DNA of 64,000 bases, taken from positions 5,799,001 through 5,863,000 of the forward strand of contig NC_087097.1 of assembly GCF_963855985.1 (NCBI RefSeq), read 5' to 3'. A program made the position numbers and the translations under genes. This DNA is from Ostrinia nubilalis. Taxonomy: Eukaryota; Arthropoda; Insecta; Lepidoptera; Crambidae. Shown here one piece after another: positions 33,312-45,502 of the stretch (position 1 is the first letter of the stretch; every line of letters starts with the position of its first letter). The notes beneath the pieces were generated by a model that had not been told where the DNA came from, searched no databases, and saw only the letters and a program-made list of their open reading frames with translations.

Positions 33312-33462
33312 GCCCGTAATTACAAACAATGCTTGCTTATGTGAAGCAGCAAATCTAACGCGCAGCGTTGAATAGAGTTCTGTGATTGGTTTGTGTATCA
33401 CCCTTTCCGTCCACGCGCACTGTGAGACCTCATACCTAGTAATGTTTGTTACTGTAATGCGT
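33312..33462. mobile_element. MITE family B, diverged
   Basis: GCCCGTAATTACAAACAATG at the left and a decayed right terminus. The body (GAAGCAGCAAATC, CTGTGATTGGTT, CCACGCGCACTGTGAGACCT) is shared with 33,891 and 42,692. Confidence 0.65.
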
Positions 33463-33890
33463 AAGTGTCAATTCTCCTTATAATAATCGTATTGACATTG
33501 ATCCCAAATTAGTCTCATTATTCGACCAGTCAGAGAACGTAAATGTTTCATGCGCCATCCGACAAACAGCTTCTTTCTCTGAGTGCTAAAAGAAGAAGGT
33601 CTGCGTTGCCCCTTAATTGGGACTAAAACAGTCCGCCACCTTTATCCCAAAGACATAGGACAGAATTTTGTGTAGCATTACACTGTAAATTGGAGGAGAC
33701 CTAACAAATATGTTAGTGTCCGGACGAAAATGATCACTCTGAAATTTTTCAACATCGACCTTAACTGTTCATTACTTGAACAAAAAGGGTTAATAGTTGT
33801 ACCGAACAAATGAAGTACAGGTTTTTATTAAAATAATCGAATCTTATTGCATTTGTTTATTTTATAAATTCATGTAAGTACGTGACTAAC
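33463..33890. other. stretch without a recognisable gene
   Basis: No feature recognised. Confidence 0.35.
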
Positions 33891-34019
33891 GCCCGTATTC
33901 ACAAACAATTCTATGAGGTCTCACAGTGCGCGTGGACGCACAGGGTGACGCATGAACCAACCACAAAGCTCTATTTAACGCTGTGCGTTCGATTTTCTGC
34001 TTCCTTTGTGAATACGGGC
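33891..34019. mobile_element. MITE family B (GCCCGTATTCACAAA termini)
   Basis: Starts GCCCGTATTCACAAACAATT and ends TTTGTGAATACGGGC. 129 bp, inner order inverted relative to the 42,692 copy. Confidence 0.75.
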
Positions 34020-34023
34020 TGAA

Positions 34024-34132
34024 TTCTTCATCATCATCATTTCAGCTACATACTTACGGGACGTCCACAGCTGAACATAGGCATCCCCCATTGATTTTCA
34101 GATTCGCTGGTTAGTAGCGGCCTCATACATAT
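34024..34132 (-). mobile_element. LINE 3' fragment (WTSYG family)
   Basis: Four bases after MITE B: CATCATCATCATTTCAGC (inverted ATG tail), then 'GGGACGTCCACAGCTGAACA' and TAGTAGCGGCCT. Confidence 0.65.
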
Positions 34133-34780
34133 GATACACCACCTTGAATCTATGAGAATAATAATATTGATGCAGGGTCTTCGAAGGTTTATTAAAATAT
34201 GGATCATTGACTAGGTCACCTTTTCTAATGTCATTCAAACAACTCTCACCCCTTACCAATTTATGGTAGGTTTTACATATTAGGGTCTAAGAAAATTAAA
34301 CTATCGACGCAGTTGGGTCTATTTTATTTGACTACCGTACAAATGAGATCGGTCCATCCACTCGTGCGTCGTAAATCCTGACACCCTTTGGTTTATGGGG
34401 AACTGGGGCCTTGTTTTATGGCTGAGTTTTTCTATAAATATCCCAACCGCCGTCTATCAAAGGTTTTGGAGTAGAAAATTACCACTCATGGAAATTAACT
34501 TCTTGAGTTTAAAGTTATTTATTTACTTGTATAATGTTCTCCTAGAAGAACAATAAAAATAACATTTATTTTAATACCGAGCTGTGTGGGCACTTTCTAC
34601 AGTCCAGGTTCTCATACAATTATTACTTTAGTAAAAAAAGGTTACTTTTAAGAAACTTTCATCGTTATCGTCATTTTGGCCTATTGGTAGTCCACACTGG
34701 ATTTAAGGCACCACAAAGAGTTCTTTAAAACACGATCTGTACCTGTTTCTGGGTATTTCTCATCGCCACGGTTCTCATCG
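34133..34780. other. stretch without a recognisable gene
   Basis: No feature recognised. Confidence 0.35.
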
Positions 34781-35576
34781 TCACCTTCGTGGAAAATTTT
34801 ATTTCTAACTTATTTCAACGTTTTGTAAACAAAAATTGTAGCGCTTGATGTGAAGATTGTATTCTCAGTAAATCAGCCAAATAGTGAGTCTCGTTTGGAA
34901 GCTTTAACGTTTTTAATTTTTTGATGCCACGAAAGTGATTCTGTACTTCACAGCAATTTTTTTTCAAACTTTACTACTGTATATGACTCTTAAGTGTTTA
35001 TAAAACATATATTTTGTCGTATTTTCATAGATAAATAGCAATAACATAATATAAATAGGTACCTACTTAAATACAAGATAAAATTTTACCGATAACGTCA
35101 CCTACTAAGTTACAAGATTCTACGCAATTGGTTTTAAGGGTGACACTGGTTGCATTCTGAAATGCTAAAGAAGCAAAAAAAGGATTATCAGTACCTCAAT
35201 AAAAAAGAACTCTAACTGATTATCAGTCCCTCAACAAAAATATATTTTTTATTGAGGCCACAGGGCCTTGTATTTTTGTTGTACAACTTTTAACTCAAAC
35301 TTCAGATTAAATTTATCTTACAAACAGATACACAGTCACATATACAGACATACATACAGTCATACAGACAGACAGACAACAAAAATACGAGGCCCTTATT
35401 TTTTTATTGATGTACTGAACTCTACTTACCACGTATAATTTATTAGTTATTAAAATATTGTAAAAACATAAACACCAGTCACTATATTTTAAAATTAACC
35501 AAAGCAAGAAATCACTTTCGTGGCCTAAAATCACCTTCGTGTATAAAACACCACGAAGGTGATGCCACGAAGGTGA
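34781..35576. repeat. cluster of iterated CCACGAAGGTGA motifs
   Basis: The 12-mer occurs as TCACCTTCGTGG (34,781), CCACGAAAGTGA (34,927), TCACTTTCGTGG (35,512), TCACCTTCGTGT (35,531), CCACGAAGGTGA (35,551) and CCACGAAGGTGA (35,565): six copies, both orientations, in 0.8 kb. The last four lie within 65 bp. No transposase or clear ends found; the layout resembles the 50.6-kb element. Confidence 0.6.
35183..35400. repeat. nested direct and inverted repeats
   Basis: GATTATCAGTACCTCAATAA recurs as GATTATCAGTCCCTCAACAA 34 bp later. CCTCAATAAAAAA pairs with TTTTTTATTGAGG, and GGGCCTTGTATTTTTGTTGT (35,265) pairs with ACAACAAAAATACGAGGCCC (35,377). A cata/caga simple repeat lies between. Confidence 0.6.
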
Positions 35577-36807
35577 CGAAAATTTTAGTTTTTTATGAAT
35601 TATCCTTAAATTTGAATTTAACGGTTCAAGTCGAATACTACACAAAAAAGTTTAACATGTTAAGTTTTCAATGGCCTAAGTTTAAATTAAATTGTTTAAA
35701 TTTTAGAGGTAGAAAATATTGTTCAAGCAAACGACGGTATGTCTATGGATAATCACAAAAAGTTACATATTTTATTCGCGGAGCGACGATCGACCTATCT
35801 CACCTCCCCAATGGCTGGAGCGCGACTGAAGTTAACCGAATAGAACGCTGTGATTGGTTGCTGGTGTTCGGTTTAACGGCAATCTTGTATTATTACTCAA
35901 AATTTTAGGTACCTAAAACCGTGTGACCAACGTATTTCGCTTTCTCAATTCGAAATAATTATAAGGAGATATTTTTTTGACTATTGTGTGGAAAATATAT
36001 TTAATTACGATGATTTTAGTATATGCTACACACAAATTGAATGAAAATTGTGAATGCAGTAACCAAATGTTTCATTGCAACCGAAGGTGTGACACGATGA
36101 GAACGCGAAAAATGACCCCGTTTTTTATCGTTTCATGTGATGTTTTCGTATTATTTTTGCTTCTATTACGATAAAATTAATTTTCTATGTAGCTAAATAG
36201 ATATTTTATCATCTGATTTCAAAGTTATTGTTCTAACTTATACCGTTTATGAATTATTATTGTGTGACCATCAAATTTGAGTGTAAATGAGAAGTACCCT
36301 TCTATCAATTAATTTGATGCCTCATACTTAATACTTGTTATAATTAGGCATATCAATATATTCCGTTGTCGTGATTATAAGTCTTTGTTTTTTCAGTTGT
36401 ATAATAAATCCGTAAATAATTAGACACTCAAATTAAACTCCAGGAACTCTTCAAACTAATTCAATATCATAGCCTACTTGAATAAAGTTCCTAGAAGTAT
36501 CTTAACACTTCAAAATTACTCCAGTCCTTGGTACTGAACTGGTTTGTGTATCATTTTACTACAGCAGTGGTTAGCAAAGATCTTGTTTCAAAGGCCAAAA
36601 CTATTCAGGTGAAATACCTACTAGGTAAATAATAAAGTGTTTGAGTAGGTCAAAGGTTAATTGTTTAGTTGAAAATTATAAGAGTCGAGTTCGAAGTAAT
36701 AAGCTGAGAAGCTGGTCATATTTTGTAGAACTGAAGATTGCTGGGTCTGTGTTTTAAAGACATCAATGTAGCAAGCAGTGATTAATATAAAGTTGGTGGC
36801 AACGATA
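35577..36807. other. long stretch without a recognisable gene
   Basis: AT-rich. Frames at 35,977 and 36,657 have no domain recognised. Confidence 0.35.
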
Positions 36808-37074
36808 TACAGGGTGTTAGGTAAATGGGTATATGAGCCGACACTAGCCCATGTTAACATAGGCATATAAATGGTATGGTGAAGTCAGAAATTTAATATC
36901 ATCATTTTAATTTTTTTAATTTTCATACAAAATAAATTTTATAAATCCGATTTGTATGAAAATTAAAATAATTAAAATCAAGACATAAATTTTCTGACTT
37001 CACCATACCATTTATATGCGCATGTTAACATGGGCTAGTGTCGGCTCATATACCCATTTACCTAACACCCTGTA
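36808..37074. mobile_element. foldback MITE with about 120-bp arms
   Basis: Bounded by TATACAGGGTG and CACCCTGTATA (TA duplication, mariner type). Almost the whole 267 bp is one inverted repeat: TTAGGTAAATGGGTATATGA, CCCATGTTAACAT, TGGTATGGTGAAGTCAGAAA and TTTTCATACAAA all recur inverted, leaving a loop of about 20 bases near 36,930-36,950. Confidence 0.85.
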
Positions 37075-37083
37075 TAAGACTAA

Positions 37084-37188
37084 GACTGGGTTGCACCATC
37101 TTACTTTAACTTTAACAAACGTCAAAAATCTATCAAACTCCATACAAAAAGCATCGGTTACCGTTTAAGTTAGGTGATGCAATTCAGC
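37084..37188 (+). mobile_element. MITE family A, slightly truncated
   Basis: GACTGGGTTGCACCATCTTA to GTGATGCAATTCAGC, with a shortened right half. It lies 10 bp from the foldback element. Confidence 0.65.
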
Positions 37189-37190
37189 AT

Positions 37191-37240
37191 ACGCCTTTAT
37201 CCAGCAGTGGACGTTATTTGGCGAAACGAGCGAAACAAAC
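37191..37240 (+). mobile_element. short LINE 3' end
   Basis: 'GCCTTTATCCAGCAGTGGAC' GTTATTTGGC plus CGAAACGAGCGAAAC tail matches the end of the [13 protein letters not shown] ORF2. Confidence 0.55.
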
Positions 37241-38364
37241 TAAAAAATTGTACGTGATGGTATGTGTTGAACACGACCCTTTATAATTAAACAAAGGCAA
37301 ATGGATCTGGTAGTATCCTTGCAAAATAAAACACCCTACTTATTCCTCCTTTTTCATCGTAACAGGGCTGTAATACATCCAATTTATTCAGAATAACCGG
37401 TCTAACACGATTGAAAGGGAAATTTTATGGGTTCCACTGAATCACCTAGCCCAAAACAGTAAATTCCGTCAATTTCCTTACGGCCATGCATTAGATAAGG
37501 TTTAAACATGGGACATAACCATAAAGTGGCCATAAAAACGCCATTTTACTCTTCAAAGGGAAATGTCATCGCAATAATATTAGCAACATCGTCATTTAAT
37601 GGTCCCCATCTTTCAGTAGATCGTAAATATTTCTTCTACAATATTTGTGGAGAAATTCTGGGATATTAAGTACTTTTAGTTAGGGTGAAATGGAAAACTT
37701 TTCATGGGAAAAGATATCTTAATAATGGGGGCATTAAAGCTATGGTAATTGGCTTCCAGACTTTAGAAGTCGCCATAAGCGTCGAATATAGTAATTTCGT
37801 ACCAATAGAACTATTCAGAAGCTCGGAACCATCGTATTTAATCTAAAATAATAAGTATTATGGAATATGCATTCATCTCATGACAAAGAAAAGTTGTTGC
37901 AATTACTAAATTCATCATGTCGTAGGATGTTTTTTAGCCTATGCTCTACTTCAGTTTCACTATCTAGGTCCCAGTTATTTTGATACCAAAATTCTTCGAA
38001 AATAGTCGAGCAGCGTGTAAAGTTAGACAAACAGATATTAACTACCTACCTATTTTAATATTACTTTACGATTTATATTATGTTTGTTACTTTTCATAAT
38101 TATTTTCTGCCACGATTGAAGAAGTTTTCACATAAATACTCGAGATAAAGGCAAGGAAGATTAATTTGGACGGCAATTAATAAATTCTAAGAAAACGTAT
38201 GCCCCAAAGCCTCCTTAAGCAAAATCCAAGATTAATCACTGTTAGAAAGTTTCAAGTTTAATTTTATTGTTTTTATAGGAACGTGTCTGGGTAAGAAATG
38301 TTACATTTTATTTCAAATTCGAGTACTTTATAAAGTACAGTCAAGATAAAATAGTTTGTGACAC
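37241..38364. other. long stretch without a recognisable gene
   Basis: No coding or repeat signature recognised. Confidence 0.35.
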
Positions 38365-38488
38365 CCATCATCATCATCAACATTTCAGCCACAGAACGTC
38401 CACTGCTGAACATAGGCCTCCCCCAATGACTTCCACATCGCACGGTTGGTAGCGGCCTGCATCAGGCGCCTTCCTGCTACCTTTATCA
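38365..38488 (-). mobile_element. LINE 3' fragment (WTSYG family)
   Basis: CATCATCATCATCAACATTTCAGCC tail, then 'GCTGAACATAGGCCTCCCCC' and GCGGCCTGCATCAGGCGCC. Confidence 0.75.
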
Positions 38489-39138
38489 GTGACACCTAAA
38501 GTAGCCAAAAAATTCGCAACAAGTCTTTGTTACGATTGGAATAAGGTTGTGATGTAAATTTTTGGTCACTTTGAGTGTCTCGAACTATAAGACGAATCGA
38601 CGATTGACGAACTATAAATCGAAGACGCTGACTGCACGTACTTAGTGATCAAACTATGATTTAAGAAATATTTATTTCCAACTGTCATTCGAGATGTCTG
38701 AAAAAGATCGCTACCGAGCGATGAGACTGTTCTAATTTTAGCTTTCTCAGTTTCGTAAGACCTACATTAACAAGTAGGTATCAATTTATCTATAAAATAG
38801 TAATCACTCACATTTATTTATATACTGAATCAGATAATTAAATAAGAAATCTTACCTAAAGCAGAAATTACAACAAAAATAGATCCGACCTTCGTGGAAA
38901 AACGTCAAATAACAAGTCCAAGTTCAGATTACTACCTATTATTTGCCAAACCTTTAAATCCGTTGCTTGTCTTCATCCCTTTGGGACAGCTAGATAAATA
39001 TAAATCATGTAAACTAATAATAATAATGATCAAATACGGAAAATTTTTAACAGTAGTAGATTCTTAGATTCACGAGCCACATCGTACTACATCAAGTGGC
39101 ATACTAGTTTCTACCCGATTGCGCCAGAAGGAGGGTAA
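38489..39138. other. stretch without a recognisable gene; short shared block
   Basis: No gene. 39,108-39,137 carries TACCCGATTGCGCCAGAAGG AGGG, the same block that is duplicated inside the hAT element at 30.2 kb. Confidence 0.4.
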
Positions 39139-39142
39139 TTAA

Positions 39143-39260
39143 GGTTCAACCACACATAGGCCAATGACAGGTCGCGTGAACTGTCATGGGTCGCGCGACC
39201 TGTCATTGGCCTATGATCGCGCCGGCGATGGCGATCTGCACGCGTTGGTGTGGTTGAAGC
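39143..39260. mobile_element. TTAA-flanked MITE with inner palindrome
   Basis: GGTTCAACCACAC and GTGTGGTTGAAGC are the ends, TTAA lies at 39,139-39,142 and 39,261-39,264. Inside, ATAGGCCAATGACAGGTCGC pairs with GCGACCTGTCATTGGCCTAT around a second CTGTCATGG. Confidence 0.8.
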
Positions 39261-39264
39261 TTAA

Positions 39265-40580
39265 TAGTTAGTACCATTTTGCAAATGAAAATATTTTATT
39301 TACCAATTTTCTTATACTTCGTTACTTTTGTGCAAATAAAAAAATAGTTCAAGTAAATTAAATTACTTCAAATTTTTTATATTTCGGAAGACTGGCAAAA
39401 ACTTCTCATAAAATTATTGTAATAGACATAAGTACGTGAACTTCCTACAAAAACCAACCGAACTTAACACGTGTAAAATCTTTGCTTTTACTCGTGCCAA
39501 CTTCAGTTCTTGTTATTGTTGAAGTTTTGATTTAAGCAAATAACAAAAGTAAATCCTACTATTCGGAATTCAGACCTAAGTAAACCCAAGGGATTTAGGA
39601 AATGAAGCTATTGAGCCGGGGGCCATTAAACTTGGTAATCCTTCACGCTCGGAGCAGCGGCTAAGAAACTCATGATTATGTTGTTCGATTCACGGATGAT
39701 TAGCAAATAAGTAACTTAAATGAAGGTACGAGGAACTAAATTTAAACAAAACTTGGAAAAGTTATAATAAGTAACAATTTATTAAAACGTATCACAATTT
39801 TTAGAGTGGTAAGTAGATATGGGAACATTATCTTTGGATATGCGAATGAGTATTCGTTTTTCGACGAGTCTTTTCAGAACGATTTTTAGGAAGGAAATCA
39901 AACACAGAGTCCAGGTTTAAAGTTGCACCTAAAATGCCAATGCCATTAAGGATAAACTCTACTTACTTCTTTCTGTCCGACATCATTAATAACTTAGTAA
40001 ACAGGCAAATTCTCGCAATGAAATAAAAAAAAAGTTAGAATAGAAGTCACGTAAATTGATAAACATCTTTCAAAACATCGACTGATTCTTTCCAACTCGA
40101 TCAACGCGAAAACTTTTAAGTTTCCATCTAACGCCGAACATTTTGTTCCTTCATTTTCATTTACCAACTTTTAGCACCTCTAAAACAACTCTTTGAAACT
40201 TGTATCTCATCCAACGAAAAAGAAAGTTGTTGAAGTCGAAATTTACACAAAAGATCGTGAAGTTTCGTTGGAGGTGTTATAAAATTCAAGCATAGCCTCC
40301 TTACAGACGATCTAACTTCATAAACTCCACTTGGGCGAAACCATCAAAGCAAGTGTTCCAAAGGAATACTCTGAAAAATCGGATGACGTTACTGAAAAAC
40401 AATTTGACGAAAACAAAAAGTTGTCGACGAAAGATAAGTTGAACGCAGAAGAACGAATATATCCGAGTTTTTTATGGTAACAATTTAACTTAATTGCAGT
40501 TTTGTGACATTGTTTTGTCGATAAATTTAGAGAAAAAAATCTGGATAATCAGACATTTTTTGCTACTAATAAGTTGTTTA
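39265..40580. other. long stretch without a recognisable gene
   Basis: No feature recognised. Confidence 0.35.
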
Positions 40581-40708
40581 TTCATCATCATTATCATTTC
40601 AGCCACAGGACATCCAGTGCTGAACATAGGCCTTCCCCATAGATATCCATATTGACTGGTTGGTAGCGGCCTGCATCCAGCGCCTTCCTTCTTGCGCTTT
40701 CCGGTACG
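40581..40708 (-). mobile_element. LINE 3' fragment (WTSYG family), internally deleted
   Basis: TCATCATCATTATCATTTCAGCC tail, 'GTGCTGAACATAGGCCTTCC' and GCGGCCTGCATCCAGCGCC, then a jump to TGCGCTTTCCGGTAC. Confidence 0.7.
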
Positions 40709-41087
40709 TCATGAAGATTATTTGATGTAACCTAAAACCTAACCCAAGCACCTAAGTAACACATAAGCAAGCAAAGTCTAAATAACAAACGATGTTTCAT
40801 TTTGAAAATTACTGATTCGAAACAGTCACTTGTTTTAGTATTCAGCCAATTCTTTACGAACTTGATCACATCTCTCATCGGATATCGATCTCAACGCTGA
40901 TTGCATGCCCGATTTGTAAACGAAAAAGTTGTCTCCAAAATATTCAATCAAACTTTCGTCCTACCTGTAGAGTACCTTTCATCTCTAGATGTAGGTAACA
41001 CAGAATTGAGAAAGAGATAAAGAATGGATGAGGCAATTCTGTGTGAAAAGCAATAATCATGTAAAAAATATCAGTTATTACAATCAC
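40709..41087. other. stretch without a recognisable gene
   Basis: Probable intron of the minus-strand gene whose exon lies at 41,088; nothing else recognised. Confidence 0.3.
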
Positions 41088-41221
41088 CTGTGGAAGTAAT
41101 CTCAATTTCCTTGGTGCCGTGAGGCCACGGCTTGGCGGCGGGGGCCACCCATCTGACTGTCACCAACTCAGACCAGCTTGGATGAACTGGCTTACCCTGA
41201 AGCCACGGACTCCAATCATCA
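41088..41221 (-). CDS. orphan internal exon of an unidentified minus-strand gene
   Basis: A 134-base exon candidate. On the minus strand it is bounded by an acceptor (GTTTACAG|TG) and a donor (CCACAG|GTGATT). It contributes one base, 44 codons and one base. The peptide begins DDWSPWLQGKPVHPSWSELV, continues TVRWVAPAAKPWPHGTKEIE and ends ITST. GC content is clearly above the AT-rich flanks, and the tryptophan- and proline-rich peptide looks like a folded secreted or extracellular segment. I do not recognise the protein family, and no other exon of this gene is evident in the window, so its introns must be long on both sides. The plus strand of the same interval is also open in one frame but lacks matching splice sites. 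A non-coding explanation remains possible. Confidence 0.5.
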
Positions 41222-42691
41222 CTGTAAACTGACACAACAAATTATGGGATTAACAATACCTTGTCAAGTAATTATTTATTTTGTCCGCTCTAACATTTAA
41301 CAATTTTCTGATGTAATCACAATGGCAGTAGCTTTAATAAAAGAATCGTGAACTCAGTCCATTAATCAGATATTGAATACCTAATATCTTTACATAGGAT
41401 ACGAGAATGTCCGAAAATATTAATGTTTCATGGCACTCAAGAAAAAGTTTGATAGGTACGTACGTACTTTATCAACTTTGGAAGTAAGTAAGATAGGATT
41501 TTTGGACAAATAAATTAAACATGTTCGACTTGGGTTATGAAATTAGCATACTTATAAGTTTTTTGAACTCAAAAGGCTAAGTGTTTTTAAGGATCTCATA
41601 TTATAAATTATAAAATATCGAAGTTCTAGGTATTACCTACATAATATGAGTGTATGATCCTAATACTGGGAAAAATCTTGCATGAGTCTCTGATAACAAC
41701 CTGTTTTCAAGGAAAATGAGAATTAATTCGTCCATCCAAGGTTTCAAAAAACCTTTCCAGAGAAAAGAATATAAGAAAGATAGCTTCCAAAAACCATATA
41801 TCTTGTAAATCATCGTAACAGTTATCGGAGAGGCCGTGTGTTCTTTGTTATGGAATATATTTTCTTGAAACCTCCTTTTTTTCTGTTAACCTGGTTAATT
41901 AACGTACTTACTCGTATGTAGGTAGTGAATTTCGTTTCTATGTTGATTATTTTTGTCACTGGAATTACTATCCGTTCGCTTTAAGTTTGCCGCTGGCGAT
42001 ATGACGTCACTCGAAGGGAAGCGTCTATAACTGTAACAAACTTTATTTTAAATATTTTTTATTTATTATTATTGATAAAAATTGTGTATTTGCGTAAAAT
42101 AAGACACATTAATTGCGTTTAATCACTAGCTAATTGCGTTTAATCACGGTTGGGGAGGGTACGCGCATTCCACGGATCGGCAAACTTAGCGCGAACGGGT
42201 AGTAGGATCTATTTTTTGCCACTGGATTAACTGGCAATTTGTTTACGAAGGTTACAGTAATACCACCAATGCCTTTCTCTCTATTTCTACTCACTAAGAG
42301 GAGAGATTTAAGACTAGGTTGGTATTGTAGTATACTTATAAGTGAAAACTATAAAAAATATCTTGTGGGCCGTCTATTTAGGAATGTTTTTCCTCACTAC
42401 ATAGGCCGAAATAAAAAGTACAACTAGAGCCGGCAAATAACTAAATAACTAGTTCATTCCAGCTGCACTAGTGACAAAATAAATCGACACATGCCGGCGC
42501 AGTTGTTATACATGATAAATTAAACTGTTTTTCCGCGCAGCTGAAAAACGACTCGTCGGGATTGACGACATTGACGTATAGAACTAGTTTAATCTTTAGG
42601 GGATAAAAAATGAATGTACAGTTTTTTTACAAAATTTCGCGACACTATCGGATCGACACAAAGCTGAAAACTCTATACTGATTCCAGTCTC
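41222..42691. other. long stretch without a recognisable gene
   Basis: A 15-base direct repeat (ATTGCGTTTAATCAC) occurs at about 42,112 and 42,133. No coding signature. Confidence 0.35.
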
Positions 42692-42835
42692 GCCCGTATT
42701 CACAAGCGATGCTTGCTTAATTGAAGCAGCAAATCGGACGCACAGCATTGAGTAGAACTCTGTGATTGGTTAGTGTGTCACCCTGTGCGTCCACGCGCAC
42801 TGTGAGACCTTATAGTAATGTTTGTGAATACGGGC
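42692..42835. mobile_element. MITE family B
   Basis: GCCCGTATTCACAAGCGATG to TGTTTGTGAATACGGGC, 144 bp, same body as 33,312 and 33,891. Confidence 0.75.
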
Positions 42836-44239
42836 ATCAAGCGTGCTGGTCCACGCTTCACAGAAGATAATCTATGGCAGAGATAGAATCCCATTTTGAG
42901 TAATGTTTTGAAATATTTGCAACTTTGGCCACACTGTTCACGTTCTTCAAGTAGGTATACATATAATAATAAGCTTAGATAATAAAATCTAGATGGGTAG
43001 TCTTCTTATGCGCATAATGAAAAGTGAGATAAATATTAAATGTCATCCAATGTCGTCTTACATACCTACGTTTTCACCTGGTGTTTGACTTGGTCAACTG
43101 TCAGAATTTAAGGAAAACCAGTGGTCTAATTTGAAGTGCCTCACTTTTCTATCTAAGCTTTAATAATCTAAGTGTGTAGGCGTATTTCGCTAATCACTTC
43201 CTCGACATCATATCCAAACTATTTGAAACCTTAAACAACATCACAACGTCGCTCTCACCGAAGATTGGCGGTAATTTTCTCTAATTAGCAAACTTTAAGA
43301 CACTTTAAGATAAATGGCTCTCTTGTATTGCCTCCGCTGCATCCTTGCGGGAACTACTCTTTGAACCCTATTTTCTAGGTCGTCAACTTTAAAATAGTGT
43401 TGTCGATAAAATGTTAATCTGTTATCGATAGATGAAAGTATGAGCCATTCTTGTTTAAAATACTGAAAACATAATATTTATGTAAAAATAAAGCACACAC
43501 AATGATGACTGTGGAAAATGATGAAGAAGGCTTTTACCGAAGTAGGGCAGGGGACAAGAGATTAATACGGATTAATAGAATAGAACTGTTTAAATGTAGA
43601 ATGTAAAGCTATAATAATAATACCTAATGCTACCTGACAAAGTACTTGACTTAGGTACGTAATTATGTAGGTACGTAAATCCTATTATGATTGAGTAATC
43701 AAAAATATTATGATAACTGAATAATGTTGTTGTCATGCGTCGATACACCTAAAATAATACTTAATTTAATAAAAAATATTTATTTTCATTTAAATAATAG
43801 AACAAGTACTAAAACATGAATTTCATCTTATTAAACTAACGCTAATTTGCCGACAAATTGCAATTTATCGACAAGATAATCTATCGATGTTTTCCCAGCA
43901 CTACCTAAACTCGGTATCATAAGGCTCATAATGCCCTAACTTTGCTAAGTTTAGCAAACTTCGGCAACCTTTCGCATTTCGGGTTAGTTAGGTAGATGGT
44001 ATGTCTAAAACGGGGCCCTATTAAAATCTAGATTAGTTGGATGATTGACGGTTTATGTAGGGATAAACCAATTTCGATTTGTATTGGAAACATTTTAGCA
44101 GTAATTAAATTATTTACGGTCCTTCAAAGTTGTTTAAACTTCTCAAAAGCAGTATCTCATACGAGTAAAATACACGAGTGAAAATTATGTAACTATGTTA
44201 CAGCATAATGTTACATATTCGTTACAAAATATAATTTAT
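42836..44239. other. stretch with a possible decayed inverted-repeat element
   Basis: GTGTTGTCGATAAAATG... ATCGATAGAT at about 43,400 and ATCTATCGATGTTTTCCCAGCAC at about 43,880 are imperfect inverted repeats that could be ends of an old hAT-like element of about 500 bp. No target duplication is convincing. Nothing else recognised. Confidence 0.3.
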
Positions 44240-44362
44240 AGTGGTGTGGGCCCTGTAGCCTTCCCACTAGGGCTAGGTGAACCGACGATCTGGTGAAGGT
44301 CGTTATGGAAATCCTTGGGGGAGGCCTTTGTCCAGCAGTGGACGTCTTTCGGCTGAAACGAA
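44240..44362 (+). mobile_element. LINE 3' fragment (WTSFG family)
   Basis: The plus strand reads '[16 protein letters not shown]' followed by a stop and an AACGAAAG tail. This is the clearest member of the WTSFG subfamily. Confidence 0.75.
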
Positions 44363-45421
44363 AGATTAAAGTTAATAAATAGTCAGTTTGAAACCGAAAT
44401 TTCATTATACAAAATGAAAAATAAGTGGCGTAAAAACTTATTTTTCAGCCACGCCGCGTCGCCCTATTATCTAGACATGCGGTGGCGTGTCAAGCCAAGT
44501 TCAAGTAATAGAACTGGCGAGCGGCATGTAATATTACACGAACCATAAGAAAATAACAACGAAAATGAAGATTTTGTTTTTATTAATAAAAATTGTTTGA
44601 CAATACGCCTATTTCCAGTGACCCAGTTTCGTGTTCTCATAATTAAAACGTAATGTAATTACAAAAATAGACCAAACCCCAATTATTCCAAAATGGACGT
44701 GCCTCGAAATTGTTCTTCAAACAAAAATTAAAAAGTCCTTTATGAAACTCAAGAATAATATAATTATGTTAATCTTAAAAGAGGGTGTCTATTATTATCC
44801 CATAATATTTTAAAATAACTTAGTTTTATTAGTCGAAAAATGGCGGTCAAGTAACTGCTACTTCATGTTTGAAGATTTCACAAAAAGGAAAAGAAAAATT
44901 ACTTAACAAAGCACACTAGCTTTCATAAATTAATTTAAATATTAATAGCCGTATAAAAATGTTAGTAAAAACTTTTTTTCAAATTGCTATCGCAGTAACT
45001 ACTCAACTTGTAATACCCAACTGAAGTGAATACATTGTTACATTACAATGTGACGTACATTTGCAAGAACGTTATTTTGTAACGATATATCATAACAAAA
45101 GGCAAGAGGTTCCTTGGGGATGGCTCACCCAAACACATCATTTATCATGGATGAATGGGATATGAGTTGGCAAATTGTCCCACAAACGTTGGAATATAGA
45201 AACTTGAGCAAACAATGTTAGTATTTGAGATCCTTGTCTGTCCATAGGAAAACTAGATTTAGGTAGGATAAGGGTAGGAATTTGGTGACACAATTGTGGC
45301 TCAGATATTTTTTTTTTTAACTTCTTAGGTTCTTAGATTCATTAGAAATAGTAACCATTTTAGTGCCATTTTACAAGAAAAACATAACTATAGGTAAGTA
45401 GAGGAGTAGACAATGTTCCTA
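44363..45421. other. long stretch without a recognisable gene
   Basis: No feature recognised. Confidence 0.35.
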
Positions 45422-45502
45422 AGCGCTCCTGCACACGACGCCGCCGCCGCGCCGTCGCCGCGCCCCTACACTGTTCATACGCGCCGAGTAGGTAAAGCCC
45501 GC
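45422..45502 (+). mobile_element. GC-rich MITE family F, left half only
   Basis: AGCGCTCCTGCACACGACG followed by CCGCCGCC steps matches 62,204. The right half is replaced by a family A MITE. Confidence 0.65.

Noticed and set aside
32844..33401. 185-codon minus frame
   Set aside because: The first third is MITE family B sequence, and the rest shows no domain; likely chance.
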